A stretch of DNA of 64,000 nucleotides, taken from contig NZ_SRRU01000001.1 of the NCBI RefSeq assembly GCF_004784465.1, positions 868,001-932,000 on the forward strand, given 5' to 3'. Source of the stretch: Streptomyces griseoluteus. Its GTDB lineage: Bacteria > Actinomycetota > Actinomycetes > Streptomycetales > Streptomycetaceae. Positions 43,829 through 51,893 of the stretch are shown here, piece after piece; positions within the stretch are counted from its first letter, which is position 1; each line of letters begins with the position of its first letter. Under the pieces are notes generated by a model. It had not been told where the DNA came from. It saw only the letters and a program-made list of their open reading frames with translations, and ran no database searches. The position numbers were made by a program, and so were the translations under genes.

Positions 43829-45156
43829 TGGCCACCGCCGTCCCGGCCGGGCACCAGCCCGCCGACACCGACTTCGTCCAGCTACTCTTCACCGACATCG
43901 CCGGCCGGCTGAAGTCACTCGAGATCCCCGCCGCCCGCTGGGACGCGGTACGCGCCGACGGCTGGACCCTGGACGGCTCCGTACTGCTCGGCTTCGGCGA
44001 CCCCGACCACAGCGACCTGCGCCTCGTGCCCGACCCGGAGACCTTCGTCGTCCGGCCCTGGCCGACCCCGGCCGGCCGCACCGTCGGCATGGTCCTGTGC
44101 GACGTGCGCGACGCCCAGGGCCGCCCCTTCGCCGCGGACCCCAGGGCCGTGCTGCGCCGCGCCGTCGAGGAGTCCGAACGCCGCGGACTCCGGCCGGTGT
44201 TCGGCGTCGAGGCCGAGTTCTACCTGCTGCGCGAGTCCGCCCCCGGCCGCCTCGACCCCTCCGACAGGAACGCCTACTGGGACCTCGGCGAGACCGAGGA
44301 GGCCGACGAGGTCTGCCGGGACATCAGCGAGGCGCTGGACCGCATGGGCCTGACCGTCACCGGCCACCACCACGAGGTGTGCCCCGGCCAGCGCGAGATC
44401 GTCTTCCTGCACGGAGACGCCCTCACCACCGCCGACCGGCTGCTCCTGCTCAAGCACACCGCCCGCGCCATGGCCCGCCGGCGGGGCCTGAGGGCCGTCT
44501 TCATGCCCAAGCCGCTCGCCCACCTCTACGGCAACGCCCTGCACCTCCACGTCTCGCTGCGCGGCACCGACGACGACCGGCCCGTCTTCCACGACGCCGA
44601 GGACCCGCAGGGCATGTCCGCGCTCTTCCGCGCCTGCCTCGCCGGGGTCCTGGACCACGCGCCCGCGCTCACCGCCCTCGGCAACCCCACCGTCAACTCC
44701 TACAAGCGGATGGTCCCCGCCTCCGGCACCCCGGTGCACGTCAGCTGGGCCCGGCACAACCGTTCCACCGCCTTCAAGGTCGTCGGTGACCCCGCCGTTC
44801 CCGACTCCACCCGGCTGGAGCTGCGCAGCCCCGACCCGGCCGCCAACCCGCATCTGCTGTTCGCCGGTGTCCTCGCCGCCTTCGCGGACGGCGCGGAGCG
44901 CGGGCTGAAGCTGCCCGACGCCTGCGAGGAGCCGGCCGACACCCTCGGCGCCGCCGAACTGGCGGCCCGCGGCATCGCCCCCCTCCCCACCGACCTGCCC
45001 ACCGCGCTACGCGCCCTCGCCGAGGACACGGTCGTCCGCGGTGCCCTCGGGGACCTCGCCGCCACGGCCCACGACCGGCACTGCCGCGCCGACTTCAACG
45101 CCTGGCACCGGATCGTCACCCCGTGGGAGGTGGAACGGTACGCGGATTCCGTGTGA
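43828..45156 (+). CDS. Glutamine-synthetase-like gamma-glutamyl-type ligase
   Basis: 442 residues, a one-base overlap with the monooxygenase. N-terminal beta-grasp FVQLLFTDIAGRLKSLEIP; catalytic core VEAEFYLL, HHHEVCPGQREI, MPKPLAHLYGNALHLHVSL, NPTVNSYKRMVP and the RLELRSPDPAANPHL segment. This is a class I GS fold, closer to PuuA/FluG-type enzymes that glutamylate amines than to the main GlnA. It may attach Glu to an amine, hydroxylamine or hydrazine as a carrier or protecting group, as a GS-like step is thought to do in some N-N pathways. The substrate is inferred from context only. Confidence 0.82.
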   Translation: MATAVPAGHQPADTDFVQLLFTDIAGRLKSLEIPAARWDAVRADGWTLDGSVLLGFGDPDHSDLRLVPDPETFVVRPWPTPAGRTVGMVLCDVRDAQGRPFAADPRAVLRRAVEESERRGLRPVFGVEAEFYLLRESAPGRLDPSDRNAYWDLGETEEADEVCRDISEALDRMGLTVTGHHHEVCPGQREIVFLHGDALTTADRLLLLKHTARAMARRRGLRAVFMPKPLAHLYGNALHLHVSLRGTDDDRPVFHDAEDPQGMSALFRACLAGVLDHAPALTALGNPTVNSYKRMVPASGTPVHVSWARHNRSTAFKVVGDPAVPDSTRLELRSPDPAANPHLLFAGVLAAFADGAERGLKLPDACEEPADTLGAAELAARGIAPLPTDLPTALRALAEDTVVRGALGDLAATAHDRHCRADFNAWHRIVTPWEVERYADSV

Positions 45157-45199
45157 GCATCCCCCGTCGCACCCGCGCACCCCACCCCGGAGGAACCCC

Positions 45200-45670
45200 T
45201 TGCAGTACACCGTCACCACGTCCGAGGGCCCCCTCACCGTGCCGTCGCCCGACCACGAGTGGACCGTCCTGTTCTTCATCACCGAGCCCGGCATCGGAGA
45301 GCGCGTGCCCGAACTGGGCGGCTGCACCACCGGACTGTGCTCCGCCCGCGACGCGGCCGCCCGCTTCGCCCGCGCCGGCGCCCGCGTGCTCGGCGCCAGT
45401 GCCCACGCGCCGGGCGAGCTGGCGGAGTTCGCCGCCGGGCGCGCCCTCGGCTACCCGCTGATCGGCGACAAGGACCTCGCCCTCGGCCGCGCCCTCGGCG
45501 TACCCGAGGTGCGTGCCGAGGGCCGCGTCCTCTTCGAGCGCGCCGGAGTCGTCCTGGACCGCACCGGCGCCGTCCGCGCCCTGATCCACCCCGTGCCCGA
45601 CCCCGAGCACCACGCCGACCTGGTCCTCGGGGAACTGACCCGGCTCACCGGTGAGGGCGAGGATGACTGA
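45200..45670 (+). CDS. Peroxiredoxin (BCP/PrxQ-like)
   Basis: I choose TTG 45200, with GGAGG six bases upstream, giving 156 residues; the open frame further upstream reads into the previous gene. Thioredoxin-like fold: EWTVLFFITEPG, then GGCTTGLCSARD, which matches the PGCTTEA-C-FRD active site of bacterioferritin-comigratory peroxiredoxins (the first Cys would be peroxidatic), then VLGASAHAPGELAEFA and YPLIGDKDLALGRALGV. It probably removes H2O2 or an organic/N-hydroxy peroxide made by the flavin enzymes of this operon. The 3' end overlaps the MFS gene by 8 nt. Confidence 0.8.
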   Translation: MQYTVTTSEGPLTVPSPDHEWTVLFFITEPGIGERVPELGGCTTGLCSARDAAARFARAGARVLGASAHAPGELAEFAAGRALGYPLIGDKDLALGRALGVPEVRAEGRVLFERAGVVLDRTGAVRALIHPVPDPEHHADLVLGELTRLTGEGEDD

Positions 45671-46970
45671 CGTACCGTCAGGGCGCGGGCCGGGCCGGAT
45701 ACGGGCCCTGCTGCCGGAGCGGGGAGCGCCGCGCGCACTCGCCCTGTCCACCCTGGTGGGCCAGACCGGCAGCGGACTCCTTCTCCCGGTCAGCGCGCTG
45801 TTCTTCACCCGGTCCGTCGGCCTCTCGGCCGCCCAGGTCGGCGTCGGCCTCGCGGTCGCCGGACTGACCGGGCTGACGGCGGCCGTCCCGGCGGGCCGGA
45901 TCGCCGACCGCTTCGGCGCGCGCGGCACCTATGCCGCCGCGCTCGCCGGACAGGCCCTCGCCACCGCCTCGTTCGCACTGGTGCACTCCCTGTGGGCGTT
46001 CATCGTCGTCACCTGTGTGGCCGCCGTCGCCGAACGCGGGGGCGCCGCCGCGCGCGGTGCCGTCATCAGCAGCGTCGGGGTCGGAGAGGCGCGGGTGCGG
46101 CTGCGCGCCCTGCTGAAGTCGGTCACCAACGCGGGCCTGAGCATCGGCACCGCCCTCGCCGCGTTCGCCCTCGCGGCCGACACCCGCGCCGCCTACCTGG
46201 CCGTCGTCCTGCTCAACGCCTGCGCCTACGTGCTGGCCGCGCTGCCCCTGCGCAAGGTGCCCCCGGTCCGTCCGGCGCCCACGGGCCCCTCGGCGCCCGC
46301 CCGCCGTACCGTGCTGCGCGACCGTCCGTACGCCCTGGTCACCCTGGTCTGTGGGCTTACCAGCATCCACTACGACGTGCTCTCCCTCGCCCTGCCGCTG
46401 TGGATCGCCGACCACACCAGTGCCCCGGAGTGGACCATCTCGGCCGTGGTGCTGGCCAACACGGTGCTGGTCGTCCTGCTCCAGGTGCCGTTCTCCCGGG
46501 GAACGGGAAGCGTGGACACCGCCGCGCGCGTGGTGCGCCGCTCCGGCTGGGTGCTGCTCGTGGGCTGGGCCGCCATCGCCTGCGCGGTCCTCGCCTCCGC
46601 GCCGCTCGCCGCGCTGGGCCTGCTGCTCGTCGGCATGACCCTGCACACGGCGGGCGAACTGTGGCAGTCCGCCGGCAGCTACGGCCTCAGCTACGAACTC
46701 GCACCCGACGGCTCGCACGGCGAGTACCAGGGCTTCTTCTCCCTCGGCCGGGGTGTCACCGGTGTCGTGGCGCCGCTGGCGCTGACCACGCTCTGTCTCG
46801 CCCCCGGCCCCGACTGGCGTCCGCTGGGCGGCTGGCTGCTGCTGGGCGTCCTCGTCGCCCTGGTCGCCTCCGCCGCCCCGTACACCGCGCGCAGGGCCCG
46901 GCCCGTGCCCCTCACCCCCGTCGTCCCACGGGTCACCAAGGACCCGGCGCTCACCCAGGACTCCGTATGA
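45663..46970 (+). CDS. MFS transporter (probable product exporter)
   Basis: About 435 residues from ATG 45663, which overlaps the previous stop; the upstream in-frame GTG (45651) lacks a good site. Twelve hydrophobic segments are suggested, with the MFS loop motif GRIADRFGARG between helices 2 and 3 and a second copy region around SYELAPDGSHGEYQGFF. Major facilitator family, drug-efflux type. In the middle of a biosynthetic operon with ATP-grasp ligases on both sides it probably exports the product and gives self-resistance. It overlaps the next gene by ATGA. Confidence 0.87.
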   Translation: MTDVPSGRGPGRIRALLPERGAPRALALSTLVGQTGSGLLLPVSALFFTRSVGLSAAQVGVGLAVAGLTGLTAAVPAGRIADRFGARGTYAAALAGQALATASFALVHSLWAFIVVTCVAAVAERGGAAARGAVISSVGVGEARVRLRALLKSVTNAGLSIGTALAAFALAADTRAAYLAVVLLNACAYVLAALPLRKVPPVRPAPTGPSAPARRTVLRDRPYALVTLVCGLTSIHYDVLSLALPLWIADHTSAPEWTISAVVLANTVLVVLLQVPFSRGTGSVDTAARVVRRSGWVLLVGWAAIACAVLASAPLAALGLLLVGMTLHTAGELWQSAGSYGLSYELAPDGSHGEYQGFFSLGRGVTGVVAPLALTTLCLAPGPDWRPLGGWLLLGVLVALVASAAPYTARRARPVPLTPVVPRVTKDPALTQDSV

Positions 46971-48187
46971 CCGAGACCGCCACCCGCACCGTCCTCGTAC
47001 TGGGCGGCGGCACCCGGCTGCCCAAGGCCCTGCGCGCCCACGGCTGCCATGTCGTCTACGGCGGCACGCTCGCCGAGTTCGGCCCCGGGCACCGCGATGC
47101 CTGCGACGAGGCGCTGCTGCTGCCCGACGACGACGGCGACGTGTGGCTCGACCGCGTCCTGGCCCTGCACAAGGCGGTGCCCTTCGACCGGGTCGTCACC
47201 GTCCGCGAACGCTTCCTGACCACTGCGGCCCGCATCCGTGACGCACTCGGCCTGGCGGGCAACCCGCTGCGGACCGTGCTGCTGCTCAAGGACAAGGCGT
47301 TGATGCGCGAGGTCCTCGACGGCACACCCGGCTCGCCCGCCGTACGGGCCGCGCTGATGCGGGCGCCCGACGACCTGGCCGGCTTCACCGCGCGTGCCGG
47401 GCTGCCCGTCGTGCTCAAGCCCCGCGACGGCTCGGGCAGCCAGGGCATCCAAGTCCTGCGCTCCGCCGCCGACGTGGAGCGGGCCGCACGGCTGGTCGCG
47501 GAGACGCCGGACGCGCTGCTCGCCGAGGAGTTCCTGGACGGGCCGGAGTACAGCGTGGAGTCCTTCTCGCGCGGCGGGGAGCACCAGGTGCTGGCGGTCA
47601 CCGAGAAGTTCACCGGTGACAACGCCGTCGAGATCGGCCATGTCGTACCCGCCCGCATCGACTCCGCCCGCCACGCGGCCCTGGTGTCCGCCACCCGCGC
47701 CTTTCTCGACGCGGTCGGCCTGACCGAGGGCCCCGCCCACACCGAGGTCATCGTCACCCCCGCCGGCCCCCGCGTCGTCGAGTCCCACGACCGCCCCGGC
47801 GGCGACGGCATCATCGACCTCGTTCGCGAGGTCACGGGCGCGGACGTACGCGACCTGCTGGCGGCCCACACGGCCGGAGTACAGCCGCCCCCACAGGTCC
47901 CCACCGCAGAGGCGGCCGCGACCTGGTTCCTGACCGCACCCCCCGGCCTGGTCACGGAGGTGACCGGCTGGCAGGCCGCCGCGACGAGTCCGGGCGTGCT
48001 GCAGACCGACCCCGAAACCGCCCCCGGCGACACGGTCCCCCCGCTGAGCAGCTCCGAGGACCGCTGCGGCTCCCTGACAGCCGTGGGTGCCACCGCGGAC
48101 GAGGCCCTGGAACGAGCCCGGGCGGCCATCGCCGAGGTCCACATCACCACGCAGCCGGTACCTGGCGAGGAGACGCCCGCACCATGA
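46967..48187 (+). CDS. ATP-grasp carboxylate-amine ligase 2
   Basis: 406 residues, ATGA overlap with the transporter. N-terminal Rossmann-like VLVLGGGTRLPKALRAHG, ATP loop VLKPRDGSGSQGIQVL, EEFLDGPEYSVESFS, KFTGDNAVEIGHVVPA, HTEVIVTPAGPRVVE. The metal-binding stretch reads ESHDRPGGD, where the first ATP-grasp of this operon has EVNPRPAGD, so one usual Asn ligand is changed. The family includes dipeptide ligases such as BacD and DdaF. With the first ligase and the circularly permuted one that follows, the operon could build up to three amide bonds without NRPS chemistry. Confidence 0.83.
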   Translation: MTETATRTVLVLGGGTRLPKALRAHGCHVVYGGTLAEFGPGHRDACDEALLLPDDDGDVWLDRVLALHKAVPFDRVVTVRERFLTTAARIRDALGLAGNPLRTVLLLKDKALMREVLDGTPGSPAVRAALMRAPDDLAGFTARAGLPVVLKPRDGSGSQGIQVLRSAADVERAARLVAETPDALLAEEFLDGPEYSVESFSRGGEHQVLAVTEKFTGDNAVEIGHVVPARIDSARHAALVSATRAFLDAVGLTEGPAHTEVIVTPAGPRVVESHDRPGGDGIIDLVREVTGADVRDLLAAHTAGVQPPPQVPTAEAAATWFLTAPPGLVTEVTGWQAAATSPGVLQTDPETAPGDTVPPLSSSEDRCGSLTAVGATADEALERARAAIAEVHITTQPVPGEETPAP

Positions 48188-49533
48188 CCACCGCCCCGCC
48201 CACCACCCTGACCACTCGCTACCTGGCCGGACCCGGGCGACGCCCGCTCGCCCTCCGGGAGTCCGACCGGCTGGACCTCGTGCGCCGGGCTCTGGAGGAC
48301 CGTTTTCTCAGCCGGCCCGTCTTTCTCACGGAGGGGGAGGCCGGACGACTGGAGCGGGATCTCAACGGGGTGACCGATCTGCTCTTCGGCCTGCCGGAGC
48401 GGCTCTTCGACGGGGACCCGTACGCCTTCGCGGCCGCGGTCGGGCTGCGGCCCGAGCAGGCGCGTCTCGCCCTGCGGCCGCCGGTGGCCGCGCCGGGCCG
48501 GATCGGCCGTGCCGATCTGTACCGGGACCAGGTCGGTTTCCGGCTTCTTGAGTTCAACATCAGCAGCGCCCTGGGGGGCCTGCAGATCACGGAGTTGAAC
48601 CGGCTCGCGCTGGCCGACCCGGAGCTGGCCGCGTTCGTCGCGGCGGAGGGACTCGGCTTCCCGGACACGGTCGCCATGCTCGCCGGGCAGATACGGGAGG
48701 CGGCGGGCCGGGCGGGGGAGACGTGCCGGGTCGCCCTGATGGACTGCCCCTCCGGCTACCGTGCCACCGAGCCCGAGATCACCGCTCTGGCCGGGCTGCT
48801 CGCCCACCACGGTGTCGAGGCGTTCGGCTGCCACACCGGCCAGGCGCGCGAGTCCGGCGGCCGCCTGATGGTCGACGGACGCCAAGTCGACCTGGTGTAC
48901 CGCTACTTCACCCTGGGTGAGCTCACCGCCGACGCGGCCGCCCTGCGCGAAGCCGAGGCCCTGCTCGACCTCTTCGCCCGCTGCGATGTCCCCGTACTCT
49001 CCCCGCTGCGCACCTCCATGCACGGTAACAAGCGTGCACTGGCCCTCCTCTGGGAGGACCGTTGCCAGGAAACCCTGGATGCGGGGGAGCGGGACCTCGT
49101 AGGCCGCCTGCTCCCCTGGACCCACGAACTACGTCCCGGCACGGCCCGCGTGGCGGGCGAACCGACCGATCTCCTCGCGTACTGCCGCCACCACCGCGAC
49201 CGCCTGGTGATCAAGCCCGCGCACGGCCTCGGCGGCTCCGGCACCGTACTGGGCCGCAGCGTCGGCGACGCCCAGTGGGCGGCGAGCCTCGAACGCGCCC
49301 TGGCCACCCCGCACATCGTGCAGGAGCTGGTCACCCCGCTGCCGGAACCCTTCCCCGGGGAGGAGGGCGCGGACGAGCCATGGGTGCTCAACTGGGGAGC
49401 CTTCCTCATCGGCCGCAGCTACGCGGGCGCGTTCCTGCGCGGCCTGCCCGCCGGCCGCGCCGATGTCGTCTCGTACGCGGCCGGCGCCCACGCGGGCTGC
49501 GCCTTCCAGCAGCGCATGGGCGCCCCTAGCTGA
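48184..49533 (+). CDS. Circularly permuted ATP-grasp (glutathionylspermidine-synthase-like) ligase
   Basis: 449 residues, ATGA overlap. Features: FRLLEFNISSALGGLQITELNR, a central MDCPSGYRATEPEI segment, SPLRTSMHGNKRALALLWED, and a C-terminal ATP-binding part VIKPAHGLGGSGTVLG followed by VQELVTPLP and EPWVLNWGAFL. This is the type 2 circularly permuted ATP-grasp pattern found with glutathionylspermidine synthases and in several peptide-natural-product clusters. It probably makes an amide between a carboxylate and an amine. It is the last gene of the operon; its tail overlaps the convergent PP2C gene by 8 nt (49526-49533), so transcripts converge here. Confidence 0.78.
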   Translation: MTTAPPTTLTTRYLAGPGRRPLALRESDRLDLVRRALEDRFLSRPVFLTEGEAGRLERDLNGVTDLLFGLPERLFDGDPYAFAAAVGLRPEQARLALRPPVAAPGRIGRADLYRDQVGFRLLEFNISSALGGLQITELNRLALADPELAAFVAAEGLGFPDTVAMLAGQIREAAGRAGETCRVALMDCPSGYRATEPEITALAGLLAHHGVEAFGCHTGQARESGGRLMVDGRQVDLVYRYFTLGELTADAAALREAEALLDLFARCDVPVLSPLRTSMHGNKRALALLWEDRCQETLDAGERDLVGRLLPWTHELRPGTARVAGEPTDLLAYCRHHRDRLVIKPAHGLGGSGTVLGRSVGDAQWAASLERALATPHIVQELVTPLPEPFPGEEGADEPWVLNWGAFLIGRSYAGAFLRGLPAGRADVVSYAAGAHAGCAFQQRMGAPS

Positions 49534-50395
49534 ACAGGTACACCGCGACGGCCGCCGCCACCACGACGGCGGCCAGCACGAACACGGTGCGGCCCGTCCG
49601 CCCCCGGCGCTCGGGAGCCTCCTCCTCCTGGAGGGGGGCCCGCGAGATGACCGGGGCGTCGGCAGGGGCGTCGTCGTGGACGACGTCCGCGACCACGACG
49701 GACACGTTGTCGTTGCCCCCCGCGCCGAGGGCCAGCTGGACCAGGCGGTCGGCGGCCTCGTCCCGGCTGGGCAGGCCGAGCGCCACGGCCAGTTCGGACT
49801 CGGCCACCAGATCGCTCAGCCCGTCCGAACACAGCAGGAACCGGTCGCCGGGCAGGGTCTCCAGACGGAACAGGGCCGGGCTCAGCGGCTCCCCGCCGAC
49901 CAGCGCCTTCGTCACCATGGACCGCTGTGGATGCGCGAGAGCCTCGGCGGGGGTGATCCGGCCGTCGTCCAGCAGGGTCTGCACCAGGGAGTCGTCACGG
50001 GTCAGCAGTACCAGCTCACCGGCGCGCATCAGATACGTGCGCGAGTCCCCGACGTTGGCCACGACGAACTGATCGCTGTCGGCCTCCATCAGGACCGCCG
50101 TGATGGTGGTTCCCATCCCGTTCAGCTGCGGCGCGTCCCGCACGGCCTGCGCGATGGCCAGGTTCCCGGCGAGTATCGCCTCGCGCAACGCTTCCATGGG
50201 CTCCGCCCGCGTCCGCTCCGGCCCCAGCTCGGCCATGTGGGAGATGACGACAGAACTGGCCACCTCACCCCCGGCATGCCCGCCCATCCCGTCCGCCACC
50301 ACCAGCAAATGCGGCGCCGCGTACACGGAGTCCTCATTGACCTCCCGGACAAGGCCCTTGTCGCTGCGGACGGTGAACTGGAGGGTCAGAGACAT
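49526..50395 (-). CDS. PP2C-type Ser/Thr protein phosphatase, C-terminal membrane anchor
   Basis: 289 residues from ATG 50395, with AGGAGA just upstream; the longer open frame to 50500 lacks family similarity. Metal-binding PP2C motifs: RSDKGLVREVNEDS, VVADGMGGHAGGEVAS, ANVGDSRTYLMR, LLCSDGLSDLV and GGNDNVSVVVADV. A single C-terminal hydrophobic helix (VFVLAAVVVAAAVAVYLF) would anchor it in the membrane with the catalytic domain inside. PppA/PstP-like phosphatases oppose Ser/Thr kinases in actinobacteria. It looks like a housekeeping gene at the border of the biosynthetic region. Confidence 0.92.
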   Translation of the reverse strand: MSLTLQFTVRSDKGLVREVNEDSVYAAPHLLVVADGMGGHAGGEVASSVVISHMAELGPERTRAEPMEALREAILAGNLAIAQAVRDAPQLNGMGTTITAVLMEADSDQFVVANVGDSRTYLMRAGELVLLTRDDSLVQTLLDDGRITPAEALAHPQRSMVTKALVGGEPLSPALFRLETLPGDRFLLCSDGLSDLVAESELAVALGLPSRDEAADRLVQLALGAGGNDNVSVVVADVVHDDAPADAPVISRAPLQEEEAPERRGRTGRTVFVLAAVVVAAAVAVYLFS

Positions 50396-50833
50396 GTGTT
50401 CTCCTGGCTGGCGGACCCGAGCCGACGACGACGTCTTCCATCGCGGCGGGACGGAAGGGAGGGGGAGAAGAGTGAAGAGGGGGGCGTCCGGGCACACCAC
50501 ACCAGACTCGATCGAGTCTCTTCGCCCCAGCTGAGGAAGTCAAGTTCGTGCAGGGGGTGCGGAGTTGGGTGTCAGTTCGCCGGGTCCGGCGCCGCCTTCC
50601 CCGCTTCCGTGAGGGGGCACGCCGTGACGGGTGGGACCGGCCTCTCGCCCGCACGGACCGTCGCGAAGAGGCCGGCCGCCACGTCCCTGACCTGGCGGAC
50701 TTTGGTCCCCCGTAGCTGTCCGGTACGCCTGCGGGCAGCGGGCACCTCCGGGCTCCGGCTCTGATTGCGCGCCGGTCCCGCCTGTGAAACGTTCGCAGGG
50801 AGGCACTCCGCTCCCGATGATTGTGGCGCCGAC
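50396..50833. promoter_or_regulatory. Divergent intergenic region (PP2C / LLM oxidoreductase)
   Basis: 438 nt between two divergent starts. It contains a perfect 16-bp palindrome, AGACTCGATCGAGTCT, at 50504-50519, about 110 nt upstream of the PP2C start, which is a good shape for a dimeric repressor site or a short hairpin. No ORF in it has codon use or homology I would accept. Promoters for both flanking genes should lie here. Confidence 0.5.
50504..50519. promoter_or_regulatory. Perfect 16-bp palindrome AGACTCGATCGAGTCT
   Basis: A perfect inverted repeat without spacer in the PP2C/LLM intergenic region. It may be an operator; the protein that would bind it is unknown. Confidence 0.4.
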
Positions 50834-51853
50834 ATGACTACTCCGCGCGTTCCGCTGTCGATCCTCGACCTCGTACCCGTGGCCTCGGGTACGGACACCA
50901 CCACCGCGCTCAACCAGTCCGTCGAACTGGTGCGGCTCGCGGACGCGCTCGGCTACAACCGGTACTGGTACGCCGAGCACCACAACGTCGTCACCTTCGC
51001 GTCCTCCGCGACCTCCCTGCTCATCGGCCGCGCCGCCGAGCACAGCGAGCGCATCCGGCTGGGCTCGGGCGGCGTGATGCTGCCCAACCACAGCCCGCTG
51101 ATGGTCGCGGAGTACTACGGCACCCTCGCGGAGATGTACGGCGACCGCATCGACCTCGGCCTCGGCCGCGCACCGGGCACCGACCCGACGACGGCCGCCG
51201 CGCTGCGCCGGGGCGGCGCCGCCACCGACACGTTCATCCAGGACGTCGTCGACCTGCACCGCTACCTCAGCTCCCGCGACGGCGGGGGGCCCGGGGTGCG
51301 GGCGGTGCCGGGCCAGGGCACCGAGGTCCCGCTGTGGATGCTGGGCTCCAGCCTCGACGGCGCGGCCGTCGCCGCCTACCTCGGGCTGCCGTACGCCTTC
51401 GCCTCGCACTTCGCACCGCAGATGCGGCACGAGGCGCTGGCGCTGTACCGCTCGCGCTTCTCGACGGAGTTCCCCACCGCCGAGATCCCGCAGCCGTACG
51501 CCATGGTCGGCGTCAACGTCCTCGTCGCCCCCACCGACGAGGAGGCGCACTACCTGTTCACCACCGCCCAGCAGATGGCCGCCGGCATCTACACCGGCGG
51601 GCGCGGCCCGCTGCGGCCCCCGGTCAGGGACCTCGGGACCGTGATCGGCCCCGAGGTCGCCCGATTCGTGGACGACTTCCAGCAGGTGCGCGCGGTGGGC
51701 TCACCGGAGACGGTCGTCACCGAGCTGGAGGCGCTGGTCGCGGACCTGGAGGCCGACGAACTGATCATCACGACCTACACCCACGACCCCGCGCACCGCG
51801 CCCGCTCGTTCTCGCTGCTGGCCGAAGCATGGGGGCTGGACGGCGGCGCCTGA
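50834..51853 (+). CDS. LLM-class flavin-dependent (luciferase-like) oxidoreductase
   Basis: 339 residues from ATG 50834 (MTTPRVPLSILDLVPVASG); the longer open frame upstream has no family similarity. Typical luciferase-like TIM barrel of the MsnO8/alkanal-monooxygenase-like group: NRYWYAEHHN, RIRLGSGGVMLPNHSP, GDRIDLGLGRAPGTDP, VPLWMLGSSLDGA. It differs from the F420-type LLM protein at 34322-35209 and is common in Streptomyces chromosomes. The substrate is unknown. It converges with the formate dehydrogenase gene 41 nt downstream. Confidence 0.85.
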   Translation: MTTPRVPLSILDLVPVASGTDTTTALNQSVELVRLADALGYNRYWYAEHHNVVTFASSATSLLIGRAAEHSERIRLGSGGVMLPNHSPLMVAEYYGTLAEMYGDRIDLGLGRAPGTDPTTAAALRRGGAATDTFIQDVVDLHRYLSSRDGGGPGVRAVPGQGTEVPLWMLGSSLDGAAVAAYLGLPYAFASHFAPQMRHEALALYRSRFSTEFPTAEIPQPYAMVGVNVLVAPTDEEAHYLFTTAQQMAAGIYTGGRGPLRPPVRDLGTVIGPEVARFVDDFQQVRAVGSPETVVTELEALVADLEADELIITTYTHDPAHRARSFSLLAEAWGLDGGA

Positions 51854-51893
51854 GCGGCCGGTAACCCTCACTTCAGCTCCTACGACCGGGCCT

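Noticed and set aside
42425..45670. Piperazate (KtzI/KtzT) pathway
   Set aside because: An N-hydroxylase is present, but no KtzT-like haem protein is seen; the small protein at 45200-45670 is a peroxiredoxin, and the flavin-reductase-like protein at 53143-53766 is not KtzT.
39850..49533. Hydrazinoacetic-acid pathway exactly as in the s56-p1 cluster
   Set aside because: The MetRS-cupin condensing enzyme is missing, so only a partial resemblance can be claimed.
39850..49533. Graspetide (ATP-grasp RiPP) operon
   Set aside because: No precursor with a repeated Thr/Glu/Asp core is seen beside the ligases, and the ligases resemble free amino-acid ligases.
50572..50913. Minus-strand 113-residue frame in the PP2C/LLM intergenic region
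   Set aside because: It overlaps the LLM start, has no recognisable domain and no ribosome-binding site.
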